Shown: positions 8,194 to 17,734, counted from the first letter of the stretch. The stretch is 64,000 nt of DNA from Psychrobacillus sp. FSL K6-2836 (GCF_038003085.1 NZ_JBBOOM010000003.1:35545-99544); one strand, 5' to 3'. Numbers and translations are program-made. The notes: generated by a model not told the origin, from the letters alone.

Positions 8194-9205
8194 TATTCTT
8201 CCCCCCGTATTCAATCGATACCGCATGAGCAATACAAGGAATTGTTTCGTTTTGCTGGAAGGTTAGCGGTGATAGTAGAGCACCTGTAGCTACCACTAAC
8301 ATTCTTTTAAATTCACCTTTTTTCATGCGATTCAATAAATGGCCATAGACCACTGTTGCTGAACACCCAGCCCCACTAGCTCCTGCTAAAACTGGTTGTC
8401 CTTCCCGGTAAATCATAAGGCCACAATCTTGGTATTGTTTTTCACTGATGGGAGTTCCATGCTTTTTAAATAAATTAAAGGAAACTTCCTGTCCTATACT
8501 GCCTAGATCACCGGTTACAATTAAATCGTAATAAGAAGGATCAATGTTTCGTTCCCTTAGATGCGCTTCGATAGTATCATCCGCAGCAGGTGCCATAGCC
8601 CCTCCCATATTAAAAGGATCAGTCAACCCCATATCAATGACACGGCCTATCGTGGCAGAAGTGACACGTGGTCCTTCCCCAGAATTACTTAACAAAGCCG
8701 CACCAGCACCTGTCACCGTCCATTGTGCAGTAGGCGGTTTCTGTCCACCGTATTCAGTTGGATAGCGAAACTGTTTTTCAACCGCAGTGTTATGACTGGA
8801 GGCCCCTGTCAATAAATATTTAGCTCCATTTGAGTTGATAATAAAGGTACCGAGAGCCAATCCTTCCATAGATGTGGAACATGCACCAAACAAACCAAAA
8901 TAAGGTGCTCCAATGGTTCGACTTGCAAAACTTGTCGGGGTAATTTGGTTAATCAGGTCACCTGCGAGTAGAAACTGAACCTGTTCTTTTTGGATTCCCC
9001 CTTTTTCCATTGCTTTTTGGCATGCTTCTTCAAAAAGAATTTTATGTGCTTTTTCATATGAATCTTGTGCGAGCCATAAATCGGAATGAAGGAGATCAAA
9101 ATCATCTGCGATAGCTCCATCTGCTTCAAATGGCCCTCCAACTGTTCCGGTAGAAATAATCACAGGTTTTTGTTCGAAGACCCATGTACGATGACCTGCT
9201 AACAT
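8126..9205 (-). pseudogene. spoVAD: spoVAD (operon A), frameshifted at the 3' end
   Basis: SpoVAD is a thiolase-fold protein that binds dipicolinic acid. The start [12 protein letters not shown] at 9205 overlaps the spoVAC stop as TAATG, as in operon B. The frame matches SpoVAD throughout ([32 protein letters not shown]) up to VSIEYGG. There a C6 run replaces the C7 of operon B, so the normal end (EE, stop) is missed and about 25 foreign residues are read into spoVAE sequence. The domain itself is complete. A homopolymer shift can be a sequencing error, but three other lesions in this operon argue for decay. Confidence 0.85.
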
Positions 9206-9684
9206 TACAATCCACCCCACTGTATTAAAATTGTTTTAATCAAGGCAATGACAAATGCTGAAAATACGCCAAATACAATCACGGAACCGGCAAGTTTAAA
9301 CATATTACCACCCACACCTAACACAAATCCTTCTGTTCGATGTTCAATAGCTGCAGATATAATGGCGTTTCCGAATCCAGTCACCGGAACAGCCGACCCC
9401 GCTCCTCCGAATTGTGCAATTCTATCATAAACCCCAAATCCTGTAAGAAGCATAGCGATAAAAATTAAAGTTCCCACCGTTGGATTTGCTGCCGTTTGAT
9501 CTGTAAAATCAAAATAATAAATATAGAATGTTTGAATTAGCTGTCCAATAAGACAAATAAGTCCACCAATTAAAAACGCCTTTATACAATTTCGAACTAC
9601 TGGTCTTTTTATCTCTCGTTGCTTTTGAAGATCTTGGTATTCCTGTTGCACTGGTGTTAATTGTTTCTTTTTATTATTCGACAT
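9205..9684 (-). CDS. spoVAC: SpoVAC, stage V sporulation protein (operon A)
   Basis: This 159-residue protein has an N-terminal basic stretch and four or so membrane segments (AFLIGGLICLIGQLI, GTLIFIAMLLTGFGVYDRIA, LGVGGNMFKLAGSVIVFGVF). SpoVAC is a mechanosensitive-type membrane channel subunit of the SpoVA complex needed for release and uptake of calcium-dipicolinate. It is nearly identical to the operon B copy and unbroken, the only larger operon A gene without a lesion besides the lipoprotein. The stop overlaps the spoVAD start. Confidence 0.93.
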   Translation of the reverse strand: MSNNKKKQLTPVQQEYQDLQKQREIKRPVVRNCIKAFLIGGLICLIGQLIQTFYIYYFDFTDQTAANPTVGTLIFIAMLLTGFGVYDRIAQFGGAGSAVPVTGFGNAIISAAIEHRTEGFVLGVGGNMFKLAGSVIVFGVFSAFVIALIKTILIQWGGL

Positions 9685-9704
9685 GGGACCAAGCCTCTCT
9701 TTCT

Positions 9705-10178
9705 CTACGATTGTTCTTTCATGAGACTTTTGATTTTTTTAATATCTTTTTCTAACTTCTTCATACTCAAGTTATTCTTTTGGAGTTTTTGTTCCAGTTT
9801 GTCAAGTTCAAAATACATTTTTTGATCGGTCGAAACCAAGATTTTGTAATCTGGATACATTTTTTCCAAATCAGTTTTTACGTTCTTTTCAATTTTTTTT
9901 AATTGAAAACGATCAAATTGTTTCACTTTTATGGCTACTAATAGCTCTTTATCAGTATTCACAGCCTTCACATCCGAAGTTTCTTCTTCAGTAATGGTGT
10001 TTTCTTTTGCTTGATTGGCAACGGATTGACTGATTGGCTTACTTATATTCACCTCTGAAACTTTCAAATCCTCATTGGCATCAGCAAATTGATCCTGATT
10101 TCCATTACAACCTGAGCATAATCCGATAACCATTAATATTAAAAGACCAACTTTCAATTTTTTTATTGTGGATATCAT
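9705..10178 (-). CDS. YhcN/YlaJ-family sporulation lipoprotein (operon A)
   Basis: This 157-residue protein has a lipoprotein signal (LLILMVIGLCSGC; the Cys is acylated) followed by an acidic linker and a YhcN/YlaJ-type domain (LLVAIKVKQFDRFQLKKIEKNV, shown in part) and a lysine-rich helical end. Such lipoproteins lie in the spore inner membrane and are encoded directly before spoVAC in spoVA2mob operons, as here (20-bp gap). The gene is intact and about 85 percent identical to the copy at 16936. Confidence 0.85.
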   Translation of the reverse strand: MISTIKKLKVGLLILMVIGLCSGCNGNQDQFADANEDLKVSEVNISKPISQSVANQAKENTITEEETSDVKAVNTDKELLVAIKVKQFDRFQLKKIEKNVKTDLEKMYPDYKILVSTDQKMYFELDKLEQKLQKNNLSMKKLEKDIKKIKSLMKEQS

Positions 10179-10212
10179 GAATTCACCTCTGTGTTTTGTC
10201 TCTCCTTAATAA

Positions 10213-10417
10213 TTATTCCTGTTTGTATTGAGGTTCTTCTTGTTCAATTTGTTGAACACGCAGTTCAATACTGTCTATAACAGATTGAGTTTGTTTAGCA
10301 GCATCTTGGTAAAGCGACTTCGCTTGTTGATTGTCTGTACTTAGAGCAAAGGTTTCAAAATTGCCTGAGCACTTTTCAAGCCTGCTAGAGAAGTCTTAAC
10401 GTCATTAATTACCGTCA
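10213..10417 (-). pseudogene. DUF1657 gene (first gene of operon A), frameshifted
   Basis: The frame starts MTVINDVKTSLAGLKSAQ at 10417 with a GGAGG site upstream. It then shifts after about 20 codons because one base present in the intact copy at 17477-17683 is missing. The remaining DUF1657 sequence, including the end QYKQE and a TAA at 10213, is readable in another frame. A 35-bp gap without a hairpin separates it from the lipoprotein gene, unlike operon B. Confidence 0.8.
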
Positions 10418-11160
10418 TAAGAACACCTCCTTATCTTTTTTGATTTTCAACTTCTAATGGGATGTATTAGTTTCCAATTTCCTATTTTCAATTGGCAAAA
10501 TGAATCCCTGGATATATTCCCCTATTTTTCTATTACTTTTCGATAATAACTCCTCTAACTAAAATATTTAAAAAGGAAATATACTGTTAAATGATGACCT
10601 TTATTTTTACAAAACGTATTGAACATAAAAGATTGACCTCTAATAGTTCTAACAAATTACATGATTCATAGAGTGATTCAACCATAGTAATCGCCGATGC
10701 TTTACTGCATTTCAAGTTCGCCCCTTGACTGTGTTTTTCACTTTTAGTCAACTCCTGTCTTTGTTGGATATAGGGGGAGGGCGAACGTCTAGGAATTTGC
10801 CACTGTTTCCGGCTTAAAACAGGTTGGGAATGTGTACGATACGTATATAAATGTCAACACTAATATGTACATTTTCGCTTATATAAGGATGTACACGAAA
10901 TATCACTCACCCTACAGTCATTAAATGAAAAGTTCATCAGATAAAGCTCATTTTGAAGGAGAATTCACACTCACCCTAATCATGAATTCCATGACCTTAA
11001 AGTACCTTCAAATACTGATACAACTTGATTCTATTTATCTTGCTGTTTATTCATATGATCCATTATCTGATTGATTTTCTTGAAAATTCAAATTGGAAAA
11101 GTTAAATTTCTTTTCACCTTTTTTAGGAATCATAATAGTTCAATTTGAAACATACAAAAC
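10418..11160. other. Upstream region of spoVA operon A and spacer
   Basis: No gene is visible in these 740 bases. The segment at about 10480-10515 (minus strand CCAGGGATTCATTTTG, then CCAATTGA) is conserved upstream of operon B at about 17752-17780, so it may hold the forespore promoter. I could not place a convincing sigma-G pair. An inverted GTTCGCCCC/GGGCGAAC pair lies at 10716 and 10779. Two TGTACA motifs 24 bp apart (10866, 10890) look like a resolvase site but are unproven. Confidence 0.4.
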
Positions 11161-12956
11161 AAAGGGGCTGTCTAATAAGTCCCTAAAATAAAACAGGTGG
11201 AGAAAAACGAGTCGTTTTTCTCCACCTGTATTTATGTTTTTACTAATTTTTCTTGAAAGTAGTTGGCGAATGCCTGCTACTTTCAGTAGGTTGTGGGCTA
11301 ATGCCACAATCCCAAATTCTGTGTGGACCTTTTCGAGGCCCCGCAGTAAAAATCTGCGGAACGATCGATTGCCCTTGATGTGGCCAAAAACACTTTCTAC
11401 GTCAATTTTACGTTGTGCGTAGATGCGTGATTTCGTTTCACATTCAAGGGCTGCTTTGGCCTTTGCTTTCATTTCTTCAAAAATGGGGTTCCATTGTACT
11501 TGGCGATTGCCTTTGGCTTTTGTACAGAGTGCTTTCAATGGACAATCTGAACAGTCCTCACATTCTTACACTTTTAAACTTTGTATATAACCCGAGACAT
11601 TTTTCTTATTCAAATACTTTTTAAATTCAACTCTACGCCCGTTTGGACAAATAAAATGATCTTCCTTTTCGATGTAATCCCAATTCTTCGCATGTTTGAT
11701 GTTCTTCTTATAACTTCGTGACTTTTCCTTTAGATACATTCTGTACGGAATAAGGAAGTCAAAACGGGGTTCTTTTTCTTCACCCATCGCATACAGATAA
11801 TTTTCTTCACTTCCATAACCCGCATCGGCTATCACCGTTTTTGGCATCGGTAAACTAGATGCTGCTAATTTCTCCAAGTGTGGAATAAAGCAGCGTGTAT
11901 CCGTAGGACGTTGATGCATGGAGTAAAGTAAAATAAAATGAATTTATTTTCTGTTGCCATTTGAACATTATAAGCCGCTTTTAATTGTCCGATTTTCATA
12001 TGATCATCTTTCATTCGCATAAACGTCGCGTCATAATCTGTTTTCGAAAAGCTATTGCGGTCACCGAAGACTTCGTATTGTTGTTTATATTTATTCAGGC
12101 GAGGTAAGAAGTTTTCTCGAATCAATTTTAATGGTTTCTTTAGCACACTTCGTTGCGAACGGATTTCTTTACGTGCCGCGACATCTTCTTCTGCTTCAAC
12201 TTCATTTGTTAAAGTGAATACCTGTTCTTCCAATTCCTGCGCAATGATTTCTAATTGTTCTGGGGTTACGTCTTCTTTGACTTCCTTAATAGTAGATTGA
12301 ATCAACTCGGATTCCGCTATTTCTTGAATATGTTGAATCGTTTCTTGTATTTTTTCTTTTAGCTTTCCCTCGAAATTCTTCGTTGCTTTTTTCCACACAA
12401 TAGAATACTTATTGGCATCGGCTTCAATTTTTGTCCCATCAAAAAAGTAGTTTTCCATGGTAATATAGTTTTGCTCGATAAGTAGCAGAATCATTTCTTC
12501 AAATAGTGAATCTATCATGTTTATAAATTGCTCTGAACGGAAGCGATTGATTGTACGATGATCGGGTTCTTGTCCAGCTGCGAGCCATTTTACGGGAATA
12601 TTTTCGCTGAGTAAATTTTCAATACCCCATGAGGAATAAACCTTTTTAGAATAACCGTACAGAATCACTTTTGTCATCATCTTCGGATGGAATGAGCTTC
12701 TCCCACCACCTTTATAATGAGAAAAGAAAACTTCGTCATCAATAGACTCAATCATTTCATCAATCACGCGTGATACATGGTTGCCAGGGATCAAATCTTG
12801 TATATCAAAAAGGGATATTCCTTGTTGGTTATTATATGGAATAAAAGTAGGTGCGTAATTTCTTTTTTTAGAAACGCAAGTTTCCTCCTGAATTGCCAGT
12901 GGAAGTGAAGTTTGTTCAGTGATATAATTTGGATTAGTAATCTTTGGATTGCACAT
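11140..12956 (-). pseudogene. IS1182-family transposase, broken twice
   Basis: The N-terminal part (from 12956) has the IS1182 hallmarks [38 protein letters not shown] and [16 protein letters not shown]. At about 11920-11935 the frame shifts, and the sequence continues in another frame (VIADAGYGSEENYLYAMG). That part then meets an in-frame TAA at 11569, where related proteins have a tyrosine before ECEDCSDCPLK. The end (RKIDVESVFGHIKGNRSFRRF) is intact but runs about 20 bp past the left IS end. With two lesions it is unlikely to be active; it would be a DDE transposase if repaired. Confidence 0.88.
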
Positions 12957-13093
12957 AAAAAATCGTCCCTTCTAAATGTTGGTGTGGTAACTTTCATTTT
13001 ACTAGAAGTGACGATTTTTTTGTACCCATTTTTAGTAACGAAAAAAGGGCTGCCCCCAAAAGTCATTATTGGTGACTTTTGGGACAGCCCCTT
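11161..13093 (-). mobile_element. IS1182-family element, inactive
   Basis: Both ends carry related inverted repeats, GGGGCTGTCTAATAAGTCCC on the left and, inverted, GGGGCTGTCCCAAAAGTC on the right. Between them is one broken transposase gene. At the right end a second inward copy of the repeat (about 13050-13069) creates a long hairpin that may shield the transposase from outside transcription. Confidence 0.8.
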
Positions 13094-13107
13094 AAACTTA
13101 TTGCTGT

Positions 13108-13470
13108 TTACTTATTTTCATCTGTTGTATCTGGGTCAGTTGCATCTGCGGGATCTTCAACCGGTTCTTCTGAATCAGGGACCACATTATTTTCATCTGT
13201 AGTATCTGGATCAGTTGCATCTGCGGGATCTTCAACCGGTTCTTCTAAATCAGGGACCACATTATTTTCATCTGTAGTATCTGGATCAGTTGCATCTGCG
13301 GGATCTTCAATCGGTTCTTCTAAATCAGGGACCACATTATTTTCATCTGTAGTATCTGGATCAGTTGCATCTGCGGGATCTTCAATCGGTTCTTCATCAT
13401 TATTACAACCCATTAACAAGATGGCAGATAGAAAAACTGCTGTTACTAGTCTTAACCACTTAAGATTCAT
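13108..13470 (-). CDS. Small lipoprotein of acidic 25-residue repeats
   Basis: This 120-residue protein starts with a lipoprotein signal (LSAILLMGCNN). The remainder is four nearly identical 25-residue repeats (EEPIEDPADATDPDTTDEN, then NVVPD plus L or S), so the mature protein is almost wholly acidic and probably extended on the outer face of the membrane. The repeats are 75 bp in the DNA and nearly perfect, which implies recent expansion or contraction. The stop codon lies only 15 bp from the IS1182 end, so the insertion may have removed the original 3' end. Function is unknown; it may be a surface spacer. Confidence 0.75.
   Translation of the reverse strand: MNLKWLRLVTAVFLSAILLMGCNNDEEPIEDPADATDPDTTDENNVVPDLEEPIEDPADATDPDTTDENNVVPDLEEPVEDPADATDPDTTDENNVVPDSEEPVEDPADATDPDTTDENK
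13115..13410. repeat. Four 75-bp tandem repeats
   Basis: The repeat unit contains CATCTGCGGGATCTTCAAYC and is found four times at 75-bp steps inside the lipoprotein gene, with only a handful of substitutions. Confidence 0.85.
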
Positions 13471-13565
13471 TTTTTACCGCCCTTTCTATATTCATTTTAT
13501 AATCTAAATTATATTGCCCGTTTATTCTTTTTTTATACTTGTGGTTCCTAGGGATGTTAATATAG

Positions 13566-13925
13566 TCACATTCCTATATCCAAACTTTCACTTTGTTTAA
13601 ACACTCCGTTTTTCATCTCAATCAATATTTCAAAATGACCGTTTATTTGTTGAACCTTACTTATTGGTTGCCAATGACGTTTTGCATTTACTTCATCACC
13701 TGGTTGAAACGGTTCATCACCAGCATTTTCAATTTCTTCGTGAATCACCCATTTATGATCCTCAACTGGTTCACCAACAGTTGTTGGAGTATATGTAACA
13801 GTATAAATTGTCGTATCAAAGGCACCATATATTGTAGCTTCAGAACCATTCATTCCCGACATATGTTCCGCATTGATAATGGCTTGGCTTCCAACAGGAT
13901 AGGTAAAGCAGGATCATCTGCTATA
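13566..13925 (-). pseudogene. YdhK-like (DUF1541) gene remnant
   Basis: The 98 codons from 13862 match the C-terminal half of YdhK-type proteins: MSGMNGSEATIYGAFDTTIY and HKWVIHEEIENAGDEPFQPG. Upstream, VGSQAIINAEH continues the same domain without a start codon, and the preceding ADDPA coding piece is in another frame, so the lipoprotein N-terminus is gone. YdhK genes are known companions of spoVA2mob transposons. The two copies of the DUF1541 repeat normally present are both partly recognisable, the second ending in an altered tail. Confidence 0.7.
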
Positions 13926-13968
13926 CCTCCTTTCTGTACAATCACATGCGAGCCATATTTTAAGATAA

Positions 13969-14829
13969 TCAACTTTTTAAAATATAGGTAACTTGATCAA
14001 TTGCTTTTTGCAGTTTTTCACTGTTTTTTACAAATAGCTGCTTAGCATCCTTATCTTCTGTTGCAAGCGCAAATAATTCTAAGTCCGCTTGGCATTTTTT
14101 CATCGTTGAAAGCATTAAAGGCCTTTCCTGCGGAGATGGAACTTGTAGCTTATCATCAAAAACATCAACCGTTAATTCCCCATAAGAATTTACTTGACCA
14201 ATAAATACGTTTTCAATTGTAACCCCTAGTTTTTCTATTTCTGTCTTTAACCACCCCCGACTATGCCCAATGGTGGCAAGTGGTTCATCCAAAATCTTGC
14301 CATCCATAATGACAGTCTGAGGTTCCTTAATTGAAGCTACTTTCATGTTTAAATCCTTTGGTGTTAAAGGTTGGTTCTCTTTCTTCAGCATGACAGATAA
14401 ATCACCTGTTGCCTCTAAAATCGCAAATTGCACATCAGACACCTGGAAGACATCCTTATTCCGAAGTAGTTCTAACAATTCGTCCACAGTATATCTTTCC
14501 TTCTTCAAATTATCTTCCATAACTTTTCCGTCTTTGATGAATATAGTCCCCTTGCCTTCTGTAAAATCGCGAAACTTTTTACTTTTTAAAGAAATAAGAC
14601 CACCTAAAAATGGGATCAATGAAACGATTCCAATCCCTAACAATCCTAAAAACATGTTTCCATCTAATCCCATGATACTTTCTGCTGCTATGCTTCCAAT
14701 GGTTATTCCAGTTACATATTCAAAGAAAGAAAGTTGAGCTATTTGTTTTTTACCTAGTACCTTGGTAACGAAAAAAAGAAAAATGACAAACATTACTGAT
14801 CGAAGCGCGACATCTAGCCATTCAGGCAT
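13969..14829 (-). CDS. DUF421-DUF1657 fusion membrane protein (operon B)
   Basis: This 286-residue protein has three N-terminal membrane segments (VMFVIFLFFVTKVLG, FLGLLGIGIVSLIPFLGGLI), the DUF421 cytoplasmic part (VMEDNLKKERYTVDELLELL, VIMDGKILDEPLATIGHS) and a C-terminal DUF1657 domain (residues about 225-286, KKCQADLELFALATEDKDAK). It is the last gene of the intact spoVA operon, 22 bp after a DUF1657 gene. The fusion of the two domains found singly elsewhere in the operon suggests they act together at the spore membrane. It is intact, unlike its partner at 6742. Confidence 0.88.
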   Translation of the reverse strand: MPEWLDVALRSVMFVIFLFFVTKVLGKKQIAQLSFFEYVTGITIGSIAAESIMGLDGNMFLGLLGIGIVSLIPFLGGLISLKSKKFRDFTEGKGTIFIKDGKVMEDNLKKERYTVDELLELLRNKDVFQVSDVQFAILEATGDLSVMLKKENQPLTPKDLNMKVASIKEPQTVIMDGKILDEPLATIGHSRGWLKTEIEKLGVTIENVFIGQVNSYGELTVDVFDDKLQVPSPQERPLMLSTMKKCQADLELFALATEDKDAKQLFVKNSEKLQKAIDQVTYILKS

Positions 14830-14851
14830 GATTAAAAGACCTCCTCTTTAC

Positions 14852-15058
14852 TTAAAAACCTTTATATTGATATTCTTCATTTTCCAATTCTCCAACCCTT
14901 TTATTCAAATCTGTCACTATTTCGCTTACTACCATCATCGTTTCATGTATGGTTTGTTTTGATTCATTATCTTGTGTACGTTCTGCTAAATTGGATAGGC
15001 TAGCTTCTACTCCTTTGAGACTAGCTAGACATTGTTTTACATCCGACACTACAGTCAT
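14852..15058 (-). CDS. DUF1657 small protein (operon B, second)
   Basis: This 68-residue helical protein begins MTVVSDVKQCLASLKGVE and ends with ELENEEYQYKGF. It lies 12 bp after spoVAE with a GGAGG site. It is a paralogue of the first operon gene at 17477 (about 40 percent similar by eye). Function is unknown; co-expression with SpoVA proteins in the forespore is expected from the operon. Confidence 0.8.
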   Translation of the reverse strand: MTVVSDVKQCLASLKGVEASLSNLAERTQDNESKQTIHETMMVVSEIVTDLNKRVGELENEEYQYKGF

Positions 15059-15070
15059 CTGTCATCCTCC

Positions 15071-15421
15071 TCATCCCTTTGGTTTAAAAAATAATGCACC
15101 AATCATGCCGAAAACAATGGCAGATGAAATACCGGAACTTGTCACTTCGAACATCCCAGTGAGTACCCCAACTAAGCCGTGTTTTTCAGCTTCTGCCATC
15201 GCCCCATGTACCAGTGAATTACCAAAGCTTGTAATTGGTACGGTAGCTCCTGCACCAGCAAAATCAATCAATGGTTCATATAAACCTACCCCATCTAAAA
15301 TGGCACCAGACACTACAAGGGTACTTAACGTATGTGCTGGTGTTAGTTTAAACACATCAAACATAATTTGACCTATTACACAAATCAAGCCACCAACAAC
15401 AAAAGCCCAAAAAAAGATCAT
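15071..15421 (-). CDS. spoVAE: SpoVAE, stage V sporulation protein (operon B)
   Basis: This 116-residue protein, the usual length of the SpoVAEb type, has three or four membrane segments ([55 protein letters not shown]). It is a component of the SpoVA channel in the spore inner membrane that handles calcium-dipicolinate. It follows spoVAD by 2 bp. Compared with operon A it keeps its full C-terminus. Confidence 0.93.
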   Translation of the reverse strand: MIFFWAFVVGGLICVIGQIMFDVFKLTPAHTLSTLVVSGAILDGVGLYEPLIDFAGAGATVPITSFGNSLVHGAMAEAEKHGLVGVLTGMFEVTSSGISSAIVFGMIGALFFKPKG

Positions 15422-15423
15422 AT

Positions 15424-16437
15424 CTATTCTTCCCCCCCGTATTCAATCGATACCGCATGAGCAATACAAGGAATTGTTTCGTTTTGCTGGAAGGTTAGCG
15501 GTGATAGTAGAGCACCTGTAGCTACCACTAACATTCTTTTAAATTCACCTTTTTTCATGCGATTTAATAAATGGCCATATACTACGGTTGCTGAGCAACC
15601 CGCACCACTGGCTCCTGCCAAAACCGGCTGTCCTTCCCGATAAATCATGAGTCCACAATCCTGGTATTGTTCTTCCGTGATAGGGGTTCCATGCTTTTTG
15701 AATATTTCAAGCGATGCTTCATGCCCTATTTTGCCAAGGTCACCTGTTACGATTAAGTCATAATAAGAGGGATCAACGTTTCGTTCCTTTAAATGCGCTT
15801 CGATGGTATCAACCGCAGCGGGTGCCATAGCCCCTCCCATATTAAAAGGATCTGTCAACCCCATATCAATGACGCGGCCTATCGTGGCAGAAGTTACACG
15901 TGGTCCTTCCCCGGTATTACTTAACAAAGCAGCCCCTGCACCCGTTACTGTCCATTGTGCAGTAGGCGGTTTTTGTCCACCATATTCAGTCGGATAGCGA
16001 AACTGTTTTTCAACGGCCGTGTTATGACTGGAAGCTCCTGTTAATATATATTTAGCCCCATTTGTGTTAATGATATAGGCACCTAGAGCCAATCCTTCCA
16101 TAGATGTTGAACAGGCTCCAAACAAACCGAAATAAGGGGCTCCAATCGTTCGACTTGCGAAACTTGTAGGGGTAATTTGGTTAATCAGATCACCAGCTAG
16201 TAGAAATTGAACTTGTTCCTTTTGAATTTCTCCTTTTTCGAGTGCTTTTTGACAGGCTTCTTCAAAAAGTATTTTATGTGCTTTTTCATATGAATCTTGC
16301 GCGAGCCACAAATCGGAATGCAGAAGATCAAAATCATCTGCTATAGCTCCATCTGCTTCGAATGGCCCTCCGACTGTTCCAGTGGAAATAATTACTGGTT
16401 TTTGATCAAAGATCCATGTACGATGACCTGCTAACAT
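15424..16437 (-). CDS. spoVAD: SpoVAD, dipicolinate-binding protein (operon B)
   Basis: This 337-residue thiolase-fold protein starts [13 protein letters not shown], and its ATG overlaps the spoVAC stop as TAATG. An upstream in-frame ATG would lie inside spoVAC and is less likely. Characteristic parts are [20 protein letters not shown] (the thiolase-like cysteine region), GVGAAL-type [12 protein letters not shown], and [19 protein letters not shown]. SpoVAD is peripheral to the inner membrane on the outer side, binds dipicolinic acid and works with SpoVAC and SpoVAE. Its length equals that of the chromosomal B. subtilis protein (about 338). It is intact. Confidence 0.95.
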   Translation of the reverse strand: MLAGHRTWIFDQKPVIISTGTVGGPFEADGAIADDFDLLHSDLWLAQDSYEKAHKILFEEACQKALEKGEIQKEQVQFLLAGDLINQITPTSFASRTIGAPYFGLFGACSTSMEGLALGAYIINTNGAKYILTGASSHNTAVEKQFRYPTEYGGQKPPTAQWTVTGAGAALLSNTGEGPRVTSATIGRVIDMGLTDPFNMGGAMAPAAVDTIEAHLKERNVDPSYYDLIVTGDLGKIGHEASLEIFKKHGTPITEEQYQDCGLMIYREGQPVLAGASGAGCSATVVYGHLLNRMKKGEFKRMLVVATGALLSPLTFQQNETIPCIAHAVSIEYGGEE

Positions 16438-16916
16438 TACAAACCACCCCACTGTATAAAGATTGTTTTAATCAAAGAAATGATAAATGCAGAAAATACG
16501 CCAAACAGAATTACCGAACCGGCAAGTTTAAACATATTACCACCTACCCCTAATACAAATCCTTCTGTCCGGTGTTCAATAGCAGCAGATATAATAGCAT
16601 TTCCAAATCCAGTAACTGGAACAGCAGTCCCCGCCCCTCCAAATTGTGCGATTCTATCATAAACTCCAAATCCTGTAAGAAGCATCGCAATAAAAACTAA
16701 AGTTCCCACCGTTGGATTACCTGCTGTTTGATCGGTAAAATCAAAATAATAAATATAAAATGTTGAAATTAGCTGACCGATTAGACAGATAAGACCACCG
16801 ACTAAAAAAGCTTTTATGCAATTTCGAACTACTGGTCTTTTTGTTTCGTGTTTCTTTTGAAGTTCTTGGTATTCCTGTTGCACTGGTGTTAATTGCTTCT
16901 TTTTATTATTCGACAT
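16437..16916 (-). CDS. spoVAC: SpoVAC, stage V sporulation protein (operon B)
   Basis: This 159-residue membrane protein has about four helices (AFLVGGLICLIGQLISTFY, GTLVFIAMLLTGFGVYDRI, ILFGVFSAFIISLIKTIFI), an N-terminal lysine- and glutamine-rich cytoplasmic stretch, and the conserved FGGAGTAVPVTGFGNAII loop. SpoVAC forms the mechanosensitive pore of the SpoVA complex. It lies 19 bp after the lipoprotein gene and overlaps spoVAD by one base, consistent with translational coupling. Confidence 0.95.
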   Translation of the reverse strand: MSNNKKKQLTPVQQEYQELQKKHETKRPVVRNCIKAFLVGGLICLIGQLISTFYIYYFDFTDQTAGNPTVGTLVFIAMLLTGFGVYDRIAQFGGAGTAVPVTGFGNAIISAAIEHRTEGFVLGVGGNMFKLAGSVILFGVFSAFIISLIKTIFIQWGGL

Positions 16917-16935
16917 CTAGCAAGCCTCTCTTTCT

Positions 16936-17397
16936 CTACGATTGTTCTTTCATGAGACTTTTAATCTTTTTTATATCTTTTTCTAAGTTCTTCATACCCA
17001 AAGTATTCTTTTGAAGTTTTTCGTCTAGTTTAACAAGTTCAAAATACATTTTTAGATCGGCTGAAACTAAGATTGAATAATCTGGGTACCGTTTTTCCAG
17101 ATCTGATTTTATGTTCTTCTCAATTTTTTTTAACTGAAAACGATCAAATTGTTTTACTTTTATGGCTACTAATAGCTCTTTATCTGAATTCACTGCCATC
17201 ACATCTGAAATTTCCTCTTCCATGCTGACGTTTTCTATAGCTTGATTGGCAACGGATTGACTGATTGGCTTACTCACCTGTGAAACATTCAAATCCTCAT
17301 TGGCATCCTGATCCTGATTTCCATTACAACCTGTGCATAATCCGATAACCATTAATATTAAAAGACCAACTTTCACATTTTTTATTTTGGATATCAT
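16936..17397 (-). CDS. YhcN/YlaJ-family sporulation lipoprotein (operon B)
   Basis: This 153-residue protein has signal and lipobox LLILMVIGLCTGC, then a YhcN/YlaJ domain (KELLVAIKVKQFDRFQLKKI) and a lysine-rich C-terminus. It is probably anchored in the spore inner membrane. It is the second gene of the operon, separated from the first by a hairpin-forming gap. The corresponding operon A protein is four residues longer in the linker. Confidence 0.85.
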   Translation of the reverse strand: MISKIKNVKVGLLILMVIGLCTGCNGNQDQDANEDLNVSQVSKPISQSVANQAIENVSMEEEISDVMAVNSDKELLVAIKVKQFDRFQLKKIEKNIKSDLEKRYPDYSILVSADLKMYFELVKLDEKLQKNTLGMKNLEKDIKKIKSLMKEQS

Positions 17398-17433
17398 GAT
17401 TTCACCTCTGTGTTATATCGATTATTTTTAGAA

Positions 17434-17466
17434 ATAAAAGGTTGGTTAATTCAACCAACCTTTTAT
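17434..17466. terminator. Hairpin between first and second gene of operon B
   Basis: A 14-bp perfect stem, ATAAAAGGTTGGTT with its complement, surrounds a 5-base loop, with U-rich flanks on both strands. On the minus strand it falls after the DUF1657 stop and before the lipoprotein gene. It could act as a partial terminator or a processing site that sets a higher level of the first gene. Operon A lacks it. Confidence 0.55.
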
Positions 17467-17476
17467 CTCCTTTTAA

Positions 17477-17683
17477 TTATTCCTCTCTGTACTGAGGTTC
17501 TTCTTGTTGAATTTCTTGAAGACGTGGTTCAACACTGTCTACAATAGCTTGGGTTTTGATAGCAGCATCTTGATAAAGCGATTTCGCTTGCTGATTATCT
17601 GTACTTAAAGCAAATGTTTCAAAGCTAGCTTGAGCAGTTTTCAATCCCGCCAGAACAGTCTTAACGTCGTTTACTACCGTCAT
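17477..17683 (-). CDS. DUF1657 small protein (operon B, first gene)
   Basis: This 68-residue helical protein begins MTVVNDVKTVLAGLKTAQ. The ATG at 17683 is preferred over one 33 bp upstream because it directly follows a GGAGG site. The domain has the family pattern AGLK...FALSTDNQQAKSLYQDAA. It opens the intact spoVA operon; its function is unknown. Confidence 0.8.
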   Translation of the reverse strand: MTVVNDVKTVLAGLKTAQASFETFALSTDNQQAKSLYQDAAIKTQAIVDSVEPRLQEIQQEEPQYREE

Positions 17684-17734
17684 GAAATAACACCTCCTTA
17701 TTTTATTAAATTTCAAATTCTATAAGAAAACATT

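Noticed and set aside
13079..13507. A 142-codon Ser/Gly-rich plus-strand frame
   Set aside because: It is the mirror of the acidic repeat lipoprotein and has no start signals.
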